A stretch of 42,721 nucleotides of DNA from a virus: positions 1 to 42,721 of the IMG/VR virus record IMGVR_UViG_3300037502_001914. One strand, written 5' to 3'. Within the stretch, counting starts at the first letter, position 1, and the number at the start of each line of letters is the position of its first letter. The notes under the pieces were generated by a model. It had not been told where the DNA came from. It saw only the letters and a list, made by a program, of their open reading frames with translations, and did not search any database. Below are positions 1 to 9,500 of the stretch, piece after piece. The position numbers and the translations under genes were made by a program.

Positions 1-598
1 CATGTATTTCTTCCTCCTTTGAGGTAGCCTCAACAACATTTGAAATACCCTTGAATAGATTTTTCTCTTTGTTAAAAGACATCATAATCAAGAACTGGCT
101 AAACAAACTCACATGTTCAATAAACAAGGAAAATAATAATACAGACTTTGTGTACATTTTATTCTCTTTGCTCCTTGTCCCATCTAAATATTTTGTTAAA
201 TAATTGATTCTGTTCTTTATGGCAGGGATTTCAATAACAGTCTGAAACTCATCCTCCAACCCAAGAATTCTTAATAATTGAGCATAAGCATCCTTATGTC
301 TTACTTCACTCTCAGCAAATGTCATACCAACATCACCAATTTCAGTTATAGGCATTCTCTTATATAAGTCAGCCCAGAATGTTTTAACATTCACCTCAAT
401 TTGCGCAATAGCCAACATTGCCCTTTTAATAACTTCCCTCTCCTCATTTGATATTTTTGTCTTATAATCATCAACATCAGTTGTGAAATTGAACTCTGAA
501 TGTATCCAGTATGAGTGTCTTATAGCATCCTTATATGCTAATAAGGATGGATATTCATAAGGTAAAATGTTTATCCTCTTTTCAAAAATATTCTTCAT
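1..598 (-). CDS. nrdB: Ribonucleotide reductase class I small subunit (partial, runs off left edge)
   Basis: The ATG is at 598 and the frame is open to base 1, giving 199 residues with the C-terminus missing. I read the radical-generating beta subunit of class I ribonucleotide reductase, which makes deoxynucleotides for phage replication. The di-metal ligand pattern is visible: E in AQIEVNV, the ExxH of SEVRH, E in FIEHVS, and a second ExxH in EEEIH close to the window edge. The alpha subunit (NrdA) is not in the window and may lie to the left. It is the leftmost gene of a minus-strand replication cluster, about 77 nt after the helicase stop. There is no Shine-Dalgarno sequence before the ATG. 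Family assignment is firm; the subclass (Fe, Mn or mixed) cannot be read from this part. Confidence 0.88.
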   Translation of the reverse strand, partial: MKNIFEKRINILPYEYPSLLAYKDAIRHSYWIHSEFNFTTDVDDYKTKISNEEREVIKRAMLAIAQIEVNVKTFWADLYKRMPITEIGDVGMTFAESEVRHKDAYAQLLRILGLEDEFQTVIEIPAIKNRINYLTKYLDGTRSKENKMYTKSVLLFSLFIEHVSLFSQFLIMMSFNKEKNLFKGISNVVEATSKEEEIH

Positions 599-675
599 AT
601 GCTTTTTTTATTTGGTTAAGATAAATATGAAACCAAGAAATAAAAGTATTCAATTTTGATTATAAAATCAATTTT

Positions 676-2049
676 TTATAAAAAATTATCACTGCTATTT
701 TTCTTAACCAATAATTCCTTAATCCTTTCTTTCTTACGCTCAACTTGTTGTTCTTCAAATCCCAAGAAGGTTGCTGTTGTATCAGTATCTATTTCAAGCA
801 TTTCATTATCAAACTTGCAATTCTCAAACACAATACCATCTTTACCAATCCTTGACTTGGTTATTGCCACAGTTGCCAAATTCATCTCTTTCTGTTGCAA
901 ACTCTTTGCAATACTTATAATGACATGTCCAACCTGGGCTTTCTTGATTGAACCCCCCATCTGATCATTTGTTACAATATTGGATGAAATTGATGCTCTA
1001 TTTCCTTGTGTACCAAGCCATCCAGCAATATTCAACTCATGACACATAGCCTCAAAGTGTCTAATAACTGATCCTTCATTTTTCCAATCATCACTCCCTT
1101 GTCTATCAGGAACAACACAATCAATATAATCCAAAACCACCAAATCAAGTTTAACTCCATCTGCAATCACTTTTCTAATCTGATTTTTTATTTGATTCAT
1201 AGTCAATGTATCAGATGGAAGTTTTTTTAAAATCAATTTATTTGTATGAGTTTCTTTTATCTTATTAACAGTTTCAAAAACAAAATCCTTATTATTTGGT
1301 AACTCATCAGGTGCTATCTTTGTCCAAAGAGTGATGTGTTTCCTCTGAATAATTTTTGGATTATCTTCAAAAAAGATATGTAAAACATTATAATTATTAT
1401 TGAATGCTGTATTTGCAATTAAGGTCAATAGGGTTGATTTGCCAATACCTGGACCAGCAAATACTATTCCTACCTCACCTTTTGCTAAACCCCCTTTTAA
1501 AAGAGAATCTATGCCATTCACACCCATTGGTATGGGGTGTCTATAATCTTCATCCAATACACTAATCAAATCATTAAAAACCTCAAACCCATTTGATTCC
1601 TTAATCCCAACTTGTAAAGCATATCTTATTAACTCCTCAAGTTGATCATAAGATTCAAAATCCCCTTCATTAATAACTTTCTGTGCTTTCTCCAGAACAA
1701 TCTTAACTTCTTCTTGTTTACAGAATTTAAGTGCTTTTTCCTGGACAAGTTCAACACCATCAAGTGGTGCTTCACTAATTTTTGTTATTGTATCAATAAC
1801 AATCTTCAAAGCCAATTCTTGTGATATTTCAGACTTGGCAATCATATTCAAAGTTTCAAAGTTTGGGGCTGAATCATACTTCTTATGATATTCCTTAATC
1901 ATCTGGATTATTAATTTAAAATACTTATTCTCAAAATAAGATATTTTAATAAAGTCTAATATAGCTCTTGCAAACTCTTTATCTAATATAATCTGATTAA
2001 TTAATTGCAATTGAAATGTTTGACCCAAGTAATCAAAATTCTTTGACAT
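676..2049 (-). CDS. 41: Replicative DNA helicase, DnaB/T4 gp41-like
   Basis: A 457-residue RecA-fold hexameric helicase that would unwind DNA at the phage fork. The first ~150 residues look like the helical N-terminal domain. The C-terminal motor has Walker A GPGIGKST at about residues 199-206 and Walker B LDLVVLDYID at 301-310. The preceding MGVNGIDSLLKGGLAKGE is the usual DnaB/RadA-type lead-in to the P-loop. Length matches T4 gp41 (475 aa) and bacterial DnaB. It follows an unknown 152-aa gene by 10 nt and lies with the 5'-nuclease, UvsX and gp32, as expected for a replisome operon. DnaB versus gp41 origin cannot be decided by eye; the T4-like neighbours favour gp41. Confidence 0.9.
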   Translation of the reverse strand: MSKNFDYLGQTFQLQLINQIILDKEFARAILDFIKISYFENKYFKLIIQMIKEYHKKYDSAPNFETLNMIAKSEISQELALKIVIDTITKISEAPLDGVELVQEKALKFCKQEEVKIVLEKAQKVINEGDFESYDQLEELIRYALQVGIKESNGFEVFNDLISVLDEDYRHPIPMGVNGIDSLLKGGLAKGEVGIVFAGPGIGKSTLLTLIANTAFNNNYNVLHIFFEDNPKIIQRKHITLWTKIAPDELPNNKDFVFETVNKIKETHTNKLILKKLPSDTLTMNQIKNQIRKVIADGVKLDLVVLDYIDCVVPDRQGSDDWKNEGSVIRHFEAMCHELNIAGWLGTQGNRASISSNIVTNDQMGGSIKKAQVGHVIISIAKSLQQKEMNLATVAITKSRIGKDGIVFENCKFDNEMLEIDTDTTATFLGFEEQQVERKKERIKELLVKKNSSDNFL

Positions 2050-2059
2050 AAAAAAAAGA

Positions 2060-2518
2060 TTAATTGTTAGATAATAAATTCTTCTCTAGGTATTGGTGTG
2101 TTAGTTTTTCACTTGTTAGAATATTTGTTAAGTCCTTTAATGAATCCTTAATAAAATGGCGGATATCTACAGTATATCTAACCTTTGGTGGATATTGTTT
2201 ACCATCAATTATTCTATGAGATACAATATTATCAGAAATCTTTACATAAATGTTAAACAACTCAGCCTCATCTGTTGATGATGTATCCATAATAGTAGGG
2301 TCATTTAAAATGATATCCTTGTTGTCAATAAGATAGGTAATTGACTTGTTTTTTAAATACTCTGCCAAATCATCAGCAAAATATTTAATAAAATCAGTTA
2401 ATTCAACTGAATTTTTTGCATTTGGATTTATGTTCTTAATGTTTAAAAATCTTTGAACAATAATATTGTTGTTCAATGTTAACAAAAATTCTACTTTTGT
2501 TGCTTCACTCTGTCTCAT
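2060..2518 (-). CDS. Unknown protein in replication operon
   Basis: 152 residues, ATG at 2518 preceded by CAATT and no Shine-Dalgarno sequence. I do not recognise the family. It is predicted soluble, with mixed charge and no membrane segment, signal peptide or cysteine motif. It sits between the 5'-nuclease (18 nt upstream) and the helicase (10 nt downstream), so it is co-transcribed with replication genes. T4 has a helicase loader (gp59) and primase (gp61) in related roles, but this protein is shorter than gp59 (217 aa) and shows no primase motifs, so a loader role is only a positional guess. Confidence 0.75.
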   Translation of the reverse strand: MRQSEATKVEFLLTLNNNIIVQRFLNIKNINPNAKNSVELTDFIKYFADDLAEYLKNKSITYLIDNKDIILNDPTIMDTSSTDEAELFNIYVKISDNIVSHRIIDGKQYPPKVRYTVDIRHFIKDSLKDLTNILTSEKLTHQYLEKNLLSNN

Positions 2519-2536
2519 AATTGTTTGTTTAATTTA

Positions 2537-3526
2537 TTAAATTTTTTTTTCTTTTCTACTTAATTTCATAAATGGTCTAACAAAATCAACCCAGGCTTCA
2601 TCCCTCTTTGGTAAGAACTTAAAGAATCCATCATCTCTCATTAATTTTAACAAATTCTTATAACTCCTATCCGTTGGGTCTAATTTTTCACTATAAATTT
2701 CATACACTAATGTCTTACCTTCATCTGTAATTAATGGGTTTTTTAAGTCAATTATCTTTCCTATTTTTTCAAAAAACTCATCCCCAATCAAACCAGATTT
2801 ACTTACACCAGATATTAAATTGTTTAATGTCTTACTTTTTTTTTGGTCATACAATGATTTTGCCTCACTTAAAATTTCACTTAAAGTATAATCTTTTTTT
2901 TCAAAATTAGGAAATAATGTTTTTAATTTCTTTTCACCAAAATTTGTGATACCATAAATATTATCTGATGTATCACCAATTAATACTTTATAAACATAAA
3001 CATTATTATGCGGAATATCAATATCCTTAAAAGGAATTGAATCTCCCTTTTTATAATAACTCTTTGAGACTGGGGAATATAATGTAACATTATCCCCAAT
3101 CAATTGTGTTAAATCTTTATCTCCTGAAAATATAATTATATTTTCGTCCTTTGCAATTTGTGTATAATTGGCAATTAAATCATCTGCCTCATTCTGATTA
3201 ACTTGGCATTGCCTAACAAATATTTCTTCAAGATAGTCTTTAACTCTTTCCCTTTGATATAAGTATGATTCATACTTATGTTCATCCATAGAAATCCTAC
3301 GGTTTTCCTTGTATTTTGGATATATATTTTTACGTATTAGTGAGTTCTCATTTCCATCCCAGAATACAACAACTTTATCATGGTTGTGTTTTTCAAGAAA
3401 TAATCTTATTGTATTCAAAAAATGGAAAACCCCGCCAATATGTTTTCCTTCAGAATAAAATTCACGGACACCATGAAAACCAATTGTAAATAAATTGTTT
3501 CCATCTATTAGCAGGGTTTTCTTCAT
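2537..3526 (-). CDS. rnh: 5'-3' exonuclease / RNase H (FEN/PIN family, T4 Rnh-like)
   Basis: 329 residues from the ATG at 3526. An in-frame TTG at 3535 gives a slightly longer reading, but the ATG sits one base after the uvsX stop (TAATATG) and is the better start. It would remove RNA primers and flaps during lagging-strand synthesis. FEN-type acidic residues are visible in order: D8 (LLIDGNN), D57 (VVFWDGN), E113/D115/D116 (NEADDLI), D136/D138 (SGDKDL), and D185/D188 in IGDTSDNI before the helix-hairpin region. Length is close to T4 RNase H (305 aa). Coupled to uvsX upstream. Confidence 0.9.
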   Translation of the reverse strand: MKKTLLIDGNNLFTIGFHGVREFYSEGKHIGGVFHFLNTIRLFLEKHNHDKVVVFWDGNENSLIRKNIYPKYKENRRISMDEHKYESYLYQRERVKDYLEEIFVRQCQVNQNEADDLIANYTQIAKDENIIIFSGDKDLTQLIGDNVTLYSPVSKSYYKKGDSIPFKDIDIPHNNVYVYKVLIGDTSDNIYGITNFGEKKLKTLFPNFEKKDYTLSEILSEAKSLYDQKKSKTLNNLISGVSKSGLIGDEFFEKIGKIIDLKNPLITDEGKTLVYEIYSEKLDPTDRSYKNLLKLMRDDGFFKFLPKRDEAWVDFVRPFMKLSRKEKKI

Positions 3527-3527
3527 A

Positions 3528-4532
3528 TTATTCAAAAATTATAGTTTCCTCTTCTTCTTTTTCAGAGAATGTTATATCTCCATCTCCTGATAAAATACCA
3601 TTCCAGTATTGAGAATATTCTTTCTTATATTTTTCAATAGCCTCTTTTGTGTCTGGTAGATAACCTTGTGGGACTGCCAATATCTTACCATCCTTATATG
3701 CTATGCCTGTTACATGATTCTTCAATATGGATACTTTTGTTCTAATAGCATAAGAAACAGTCCTACCATTCTTTGTTGCTGTAATATGGTTAATACCTGC
3801 ATTCTTCTGATTTCCAAATAAAAATATTAATGAAGATGCCAACCATAATGCCTCACCACCTTTTGCCTTAATTGTTGGTTGTCCAAATGGTGAATCTGGT
3901 AACTCAACCCAAGGTTGGTTGATAACAACCATTGTATTATGATAAGGATAATCCTCCTTCTTTGATTTTGATATTCTTGAGTGTAACCCCATCCCAACCT
4001 TGTCTGCAAGAACAGCAGCATTATGCATCTTGCCACCCTTACCATCATAAGTCATCTTACAAGGTATTGATCCTATACTATCAATCAAGAATATAATAGA
4101 ATATGGTAAATCACCTTTTTCTTGTGCATCCAGAATTTCATTAATAAAATCTGTCATTTGTTCAATATAATCAAATGAATCATTGAAGATAAAATCACCA
4201 TCCCATTCACCATCTTCATTGATTTCAGCATCTAACCCTAATTCAACAGCATGAGACCAATTCCATTTCTTTTCTGTAATGATAAGAACTGGAAGATGAC
4301 CTTTTCTTTGTGCATCAGCAGCTGCCAATATCATTGCAGTTGTTTTACTTGTATTTGAATGCCCCAAGAACATATTAATCCCACCCATTACTGGACCAGG
4401 AACACCACAAGCATTATAAAATGCATCACCACATGAATAATAATCTTCTGGTTTATATTTTGTTTTTGTAGAAAACTTATCCTTGATAGCATCAACACTA
4501 GTTTTTGCTGCCTTTTTCTTTATACCTGCCAT
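3528..4532 (-). CDS. uvsX: RecA-like recombinase UvsX
   Basis: 334 residues from the ATG at 4532 (MAGIKKK). A GTG at 4568 extends the frame, but it lies inside a hairpin and has no support. UvsX forms filaments on ssDNA and drives strand exchange and recombination-dependent replication. Walker A is GHSNTSKT at about 57-64 and Walker B SIIFLIDS at about 145-152. VVINQPWVELPDSPFG followed by KAKGGEALWLAS matches the DNA-binding loop region of UvsX/RecA. The C-terminus is acidic. It lies 84 nt after the gp32 gene; the gap is filled by a strong hairpin (4554-4606). The downstream nuclease starts one base after this stop. Confidence 0.9.
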   Translation of the reverse strand: MAGIKKKAAKTSVDAIKDKFSTKTKYKPEDYYSCGDAFYNACGVPGPVMGGINMFLGHSNTSKTTAMILAAADAQRKGHLPVLIITEKKWNWSHAVELGLDAEINEDGEWDGDFIFNDSFDYIEQMTDFINEILDAQEKGDLPYSIIFLIDSIGSIPCKMTYDGKGGKMHNAAVLADKVGMGLHSRISKSKKEDYPYHNTMVVINQPWVELPDSPFGQPTIKAKGGEALWLASSLIFLFGNQKNAGINHITATKNGRTVSYAIRTKVSILKNHVTGIAYKDGKILAVPQGYLPDTKEAIEKYKKEYSQYWNGILSGDGDITFSEKEEEETIIFE

Positions 4533-4553
4533 ATATTTTTTTGATTTAAAAAG

Positions 4554-4606
4554 AGAGATTTTTTGCACAAAGTATTGTTTTATGGTACTTTTTGCAAAAA
4601 ATCTCT
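4554..4606 (-). terminator. Long two-part hairpin between gene 32 and uvsX
   Basis: A perfect 14-bp inverted repeat (4554-4567 with 4593-4606, core AGAGATTTTTTGCA), then one mismatch, then 6 further pairs (4569-4574 with 4586-4591) and an 11-nt loop. On the minus strand the stem is followed by CTTTTTAAAT, so it could terminate or attenuate transcription leaving gene 32. It could instead be an mRNA processing or stability element that lets gp32 accumulate above UvsX. The stem is rather AU-rich for a plain terminator. Confidence 0.6.
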
Positions 4607-4616
4607 TTTAGGTTAA

Positions 4617-5474
4617 TTAAAATGGTAAATCATCATCACTATACTCTTCTTCAAGAATTGGTGTACTTGGCTGAGTAGTTGTGGTTTTTGAATTAGATGC
4701 TCCACCAAATGATGTCTCATCATTAGAACTATTTAGATAAATGTACTTACCTTGAGATTCATCCCATCTTGGGGATTCTCCTCTTGAAATTGCTTCAAGA
4801 TATTCTAATGGTTTTCTACTGTAAACATCTCTCCATGTGGATTCATCATTAACCCATTTTTTTGCAAGTTCTAAATCTTGGGATAAAGGTGTTGGGTCAT
4901 CATACATAATGGTTGAAACACTTGTATATTCCTTTCCTTTTGGACTTTTTGATTTAGTTAAATCAATAATCAAATCCCTACCATTGTCAATATCTGTGAT
5001 ATCACCTTTGGTTCTCATTATTGGAATAATCTTATCCAAGATTCCATCTTTCTTGTAGTTGTGTTTGAATCTCCAATACTTAGGACCATCTTGCTCATTG
5101 TCACGGTCAATAACCTTAACAACATAGAATAATTTAGCCTTGTAATCTTTTGCCAATTCATCATCATCTTTTCTCTTTGTAGCTTTCAATGCCATGTAAA
5201 CATCATTAAGTGGTGATGCTTCATTATCATTACCAGCTGGGTCATAGATTTTTTGATAAAATCCCCCAACTTGTAATTCATGAAACCAAGCCTCCTTAAA
5301 TACTGATGTTCCATCTGTTGTAGGTAAAATTCTAATTCTCCTTTGACCAGAACTTTCTTTATCACTCAACAAGAGTGTAAAGTAACGCTTCATTCTGTCT
5401 TCTTGTGACATTTGGGACTTCCCTGTTTTTTGATTTTTTTCATACTGCGCCATTATGGCATCTAAATTTGACAT
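4617..5474 (-). CDS. 32: Single-stranded DNA-binding protein, T4 gp32-like
   Basis: 285 residues; coats ssDNA and recruits replication and recombination proteins. The N-terminal MSNLDAIMAQYEKNQK, the OB-fold region around RRIRILPTTDGTSVFKEAWFH, and the acidic tail are in gp32 order. Length is near T4 gp32 (301 aa). Two differences are visible. There is no cysteine at all, so the T4 zinc finger is absent. The last residues, DDDLPF, resemble the bacterial SSB tip (DDDIPF). The start codon overlaps a TATAAATATG string. It is bounded upstream by an intrinsic terminator (5519-5546) and downstream by a long hairpin, so it is probably its own transcription unit. Confidence 0.85.
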   Translation of the reverse strand: MSNLDAIMAQYEKNQKTGKSQMSQEDRMKRYFTLLLSDKESSGQRRIRILPTTDGTSVFKEAWFHELQVGGFYQKIYDPAGNDNEASPLNDVYMALKATKRKDDDELAKDYKAKLFYVVKVIDRDNEQDGPKYWRFKHNYKKDGILDKIIPIMRTKGDITDIDNGRDLIIDLTKSKSPKGKEYTSVSTIMYDDPTPLSQDLELAKKWVNDESTWRDVYSRKPLEYLEAISRGESPRWDESQGKYIYLNSSNDETSFGGASNSKTTTTQPSTPILEEEYSDDDLPF

Positions 5475-5518
5475 ATTTATATAGTTTTTGTTTACACAAT
5501 AATAGATAACTAATTATG

Positions 5519-5546
5519 AAAAAAAAAGGGGTAACAACCCCTTTTT
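5519..5546 (-). terminator. Intrinsic terminator upstream of gene 32
   Basis: Stem AAAAAGGGG (5523-5531) pairs with CCCCTTTTT (5538-5546) around a 6-nt loop. On the minus strand it is followed by nine T. It closes the transcript that ends with the gene at 5573. The plus side also has a short T run, so it may work both ways. Confidence 0.85.
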
Positions 5547-5572
5547 ATAAAAAAATATTAAATAATAAATAC

Positions 5573-6298
5573 CTAAAATCTATTGTTATTTTTATTGCCA
5601 ATAAAATAATCCTCATCATCACCCTCATCATCAAATGGGTTAAAGGTATCCTTAATTTCATTTGGGTTGATGTTTGTAACATCATCTGTTGTTAGCACAT
5701 ATTCATTTTTGCCACTTTTCTCCATTTCCACTTGTTTATCATCAAAGAATTGTGATAACTTTTGATTAAAAGGATAAGAATCATATGTTCTTAATTCAAG
5801 TTTTTCTTCAGGTGTTTTTTCCCTATATTTTTCAACTTTTGAATCTATGGCATTTAACTTATCAAAAATACTATCCATAGTTGCTAACTTCTGCTCTAAT
5901 TTATCAATTTGGGCAAATAAATTATTGAAATATTCATTTTGTTTTGACTCTATTGATTGTTGACTATTAACTAAATCTGTAATATCCAACTCTTCAGAAT
6001 CTTCTTCCTTTGATTCCCCCTCATCATCAATTGCTGTAACATCATCATCTGCTTCAACATCTATTGGTTGGGGATTTGCAGCACTTAAAGGATCTTCACC
6101 ACCACCTGGCGGAATTGGTGAAACTTCTCCTGGGGGTGTTGTTGGTGCATTTGGTAATCCACCAGGTGCTGGTGCTGGTGGTAAAGCACCTAAGTCTTCA
6201 GTAGGTGGTGCATCTTGCTCAAGTATATATTTATTTATACTGTGATATCTATTTATTTCATTTAATATTTTCTGATCTATTTTCATTTTATTAACCAT
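5573..6298 (-). CDS. Unknown Pro/acid-rich protein with coiled coil, likely virion-associated
   Basis: 241 residues, function not recognised. Residues ~28-75 are a proline/glycine/alanine-rich low-complexity linker. Residues ~78-105 are very acidic. About 110-160 is heptad-like (IDKLEQKLATMDSIFDKL), consistent with a coiled coil. The C-terminal part (TYDSYPFNQKLSQFFDDK, then an acidic DEGDDEDYF end) looks folded. ATG at 6298 overlaps the stop of the gene upstream; a second ATG at 6286 (MKIDQK) is equally possible. It is last in the tail/baseplate transcript, before the terminator at 5519. Scaffold or assembly-factor roles would fit the composition but are inference. Confidence 0.7.
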   Translation of the reverse strand: MVNKMKIDQKILNEINRYHSINKYILEQDAPPTEDLGALPPAPAPGGLPNAPTTPPGEVSPIPPGGGEDPLSAANPQPIDVEADDDVTAIDDEGESKEEDSEELDITDLVNSQQSIESKQNEYFNNLFAQIDKLEQKLATMDSIFDKLNAIDSKVEKYREKTPEEKLELRTYDSYPFNQKLSQFFDDKQVEMEKSGKNEYVLTTDDVTNINPNEIKDTFNPFDDEGDDEDYFIGNKNNNRF

Positions 6299-6497
6299 TT
6301 AATAATTCTTTTATACCTCCATGAGTTTTAACTTTAACTTGTCTATTAACTGTTTTGGTTTCAGTTCTTTCAATTAAACCATCCTTTTCCTTAACAACAT
6401 AACACTCACCTGTGATTAAATCACAAACTTCTTTTGACCCATCATCAAATGTTTGCTCTTTTGTTGATTTTAAGTAATTATTTAAATTTTCAATCAT
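6291..6497 (-). CDS. Small unknown protein
   Basis: 68 residues, ATG at 6497, overlapping the next gene by 8 nt. No recognised family. It contains a pair of cysteines (CDLITGEC) spaced like a tight turn, then a basic segment (TVNRQVKVKTHGG). It lies between the giant baseplate gene (52 nt upstream) and the Pro-rich protein, in the same direction, so it is probably part of the structural operon. Confidence 0.6.
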   Translation of the reverse strand: MIENLNNYLKSTKEQTFDDGSKEVCDLITGECYVVKEKDGLIERTETKTVNRQVKVKTHGGIKELLNG

Positions 6498-6549
6498 ATA
6501 AATTTATTTTACATATAAATATATCAATAAATACAATTATTAAAATAAT

Positions 6550-9500
6550 TTATTCTATTTTTGGATATAAAATTAGTTTAGTATAATTAACCCACCAATA
6601 ATTAATCCCTAAAATCTGTATTGGTATTTTAGTAATTGGACCTATAACATCATTTTCATTTATGTTTTGATTTCCTTGACTAAAGTTTGGATTTGATTTT
6701 ATTTTATTTTCTATTATTGTACTTGTAAATGTACTTCCAGATTCTGAAATGATTTGAAATCCTACATAAGGATTTTTATTTGGTTCATTGGCTATATCAA
6801 TATTAATAGTTATTGTGTATGTTTGTGCTGAAACAACTTTTAAATCAAAATTTGATACTTTTGGAGGGTATCCAAATGCATATAATTTTATTAAAGTATC
6901 TTCAATCACTTTATTTGTTTGATCCAAAAACAACAATTCTTTTGGATTTGTTGTTTCAAAAGATAACTTTAAATTATATGTTTGATTAATTTCATAAATT
7001 GGTTCTTTTGGTGTTCTTTCTATTTTAATGTTATTATATGTGTATTCACAAGGTTTTGATAACTTTATTAAATCTATTGGATCAATAAGTTCCTGTTTCT
7101 GTTTTTCTGTTAACTCTATATCTTGTTTTAATGCTCTTAATGATTGTTGGGCTTCTACATATTTTTTAATTAATTTATCATAAAACCCATTAGTCTTTAA
7201 CTTATTAATTGTCTCAAATAATCTTGGATCTACATCTGAATATAACCAATTAGCTATATATGCTTCAACAAAATTAATACCTTGTGTACTTGCAATACTT
7301 GAAAATCCAACTATTCCTCTTTCCATATATTTCATATAAGTATCAAAATTACTAAACAAAGCAAAAGGTGTTTTTATGTTTATATTGTAATTGTTTTGTG
7401 CACAAAAATATAATTTTTTATTTTCATTATATTGTATAACATCCCCTCTATCATAGGTTAGCCAAACATTTCCAAAGTTATTATGATTTGCTTTAAACTT
7501 ACCATTTTCAAAACTTGATAAATAAGAAATCAAATATATATTATCTGCAATATTAACATCGCGACCCACCTTAATTGCAGCATAAATTTCTGTTGAAGAA
7601 GAATAAACAATATTTTCAGTTGTTTCTAATTCATAGTCCTTATAGTCTTCAAATAATTGACCATCACAAGTTGTTGAATTAACTTGAGTTGACCCTCCAG
7701 TCTGTGTATTATTTGTTGGTGTTGAACTTTCTGCCACATCATTTTTAATTGATTTGGAATAATTGCTTTCAATTTTTGATAATAAATTCTCATTAATACT
7801 TGTTAAATATGAATCTGTGCTAGGTGGGGAATATATACTTTGTCTAACCCCAGTAAATACAGTTTCAAATGAACCTGGTGCTATATTATGTGAAACTTCT
7901 GTGATAAAATAAGGACCACCAAACATTGGAACATGTTCCAAATTATAATACATTGTTGGTTGTATTATTGCATTACCAAAACAAGTTATGGTTGACTTAT
8001 AACTCAAATTTTTGTATAGGTTAAATAATGATACACTTTGTGTTGCTACAGCCCTATCAGATACTGAATTTCTCATAACCTCTTGTTGTATTAATGATTC
8101 TGCTGTTGCTGTACCATTATTCTGATCCACTTGTATTCCATAAAATATTGCTTGATTTCTAATACCAGCATCAACCAAAAAACTAACACATTTGTTTGAT
8201 TGTGACCAATCTTGTTTATTTGTCTGGTCTTCCAAGAATGGTATTTTTGATGGTTTCAAAATATCAATTGCATCATCACCATATCTATAATCTTTTGGTC
8301 CACTTGGTGTTGTTGAGCCTCTTCCTGCAAAAACACAAACCAATTTTGGCCCAGATTTCCTATAATCAACATCAATATAATTACCCCAAACATCATTTGC
8401 AATATTTGTTGCACTTGCAACAACATCATCAACATCATCTCCTGGAGATAAAGCACCATAGAAATTAACATATGATGGCATAGGAAAAACATTGAAGTTA
8501 TTATTCACCAATATACCTGCAATAAAATTGAATACTGGTGTTTTTAAATTTTTCTTTGCTCCAACAAGTGTCTTTTTTAACTCAAAGATATCTATGTAAT
8601 ATAAGTCTCCAATATTTCTACCACCTCTATCTAAAAATAAAACATCCTCAAATAATGTCCTTGTAGTATAATCACTACTTGATATCCATTTGTCATTTAT
8701 TGATTTAAATGATTCATATAAATCATATTTTGAAAATGTACCATCAACTGTTGATGTTATATTATTAACTTCCACAACATCAATATTATCTATTTCTTTT
8801 TGTAATAATGTTAATGTTTCATCCACATTGCTTTCCAAAAAAGCATCTAATGAATCTTGATTCTTAATTAACAAATCAAGAAAATTTTGTTTTGTAAAGT
8901 TGGGATTCTTTAATTTTTGTGTTGCAAAAATCTTTATTGGTTTTGCCAATTCAATAATATTTGATTCTGAAAATTCAATATTATTTGCTCTAAAAAAATC
9001 TGTTATATATGATCCAGTATCCTTGTATTTTAATTCATTTATTGTTGATAATCCAACATATAAATTTAAAGTTTCCCATTCTTTTGCTTTACTTGTTTGG
9101 GATTGTAGTAATGAAACACCATTTCCTGGTAATGTATTTGCAACATAACTATTATATCTTTTAGGATTTGATATTCTTGATGCCCCACCTAAATGGTTAA
9201 TCAATGAATTATATGTATATCTATTATATTGAGTTGGGTTGCCAAACTTAAATAACACATTATAATTTAAAAAACTTTCTATGAAATTATTTATATTCTG
9301 TGTCTGATATTCTGCTGATTGTTTATAAAAATCATTATTAGTTAAATTAAGATAATTTGATGGTATTTCCATTAGATTCCTAAATAGGAATTGGAAATTT
9401 TTGTATGCTGCAACTGGTTGACCAAATTCCAAATCAATTAAATTAATGTTTTTACCAGAATCATCAATATCATATATTGACTTACTAAACTTTAAAAATT

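Noticed and set aside
4533-4568. GTG start extending UvsX by 12 residues
   Set aside because: The codon lies inside the hairpin stem; the ATG at 4532 gives the family-like N-terminus.
5475-5572. TATAAATATG over the gp32 start as a late promoter
   Set aside because: The box overlaps the start codon itself, so it cannot give a transcript containing the ATG.
8196-8492. His/Leu-rich and Met-rich frames on both strands within the giant baseplate gene
   Set aside because: Shadows of the real frame; no start signals and biased composition from repeated ATG/CAT triplets.
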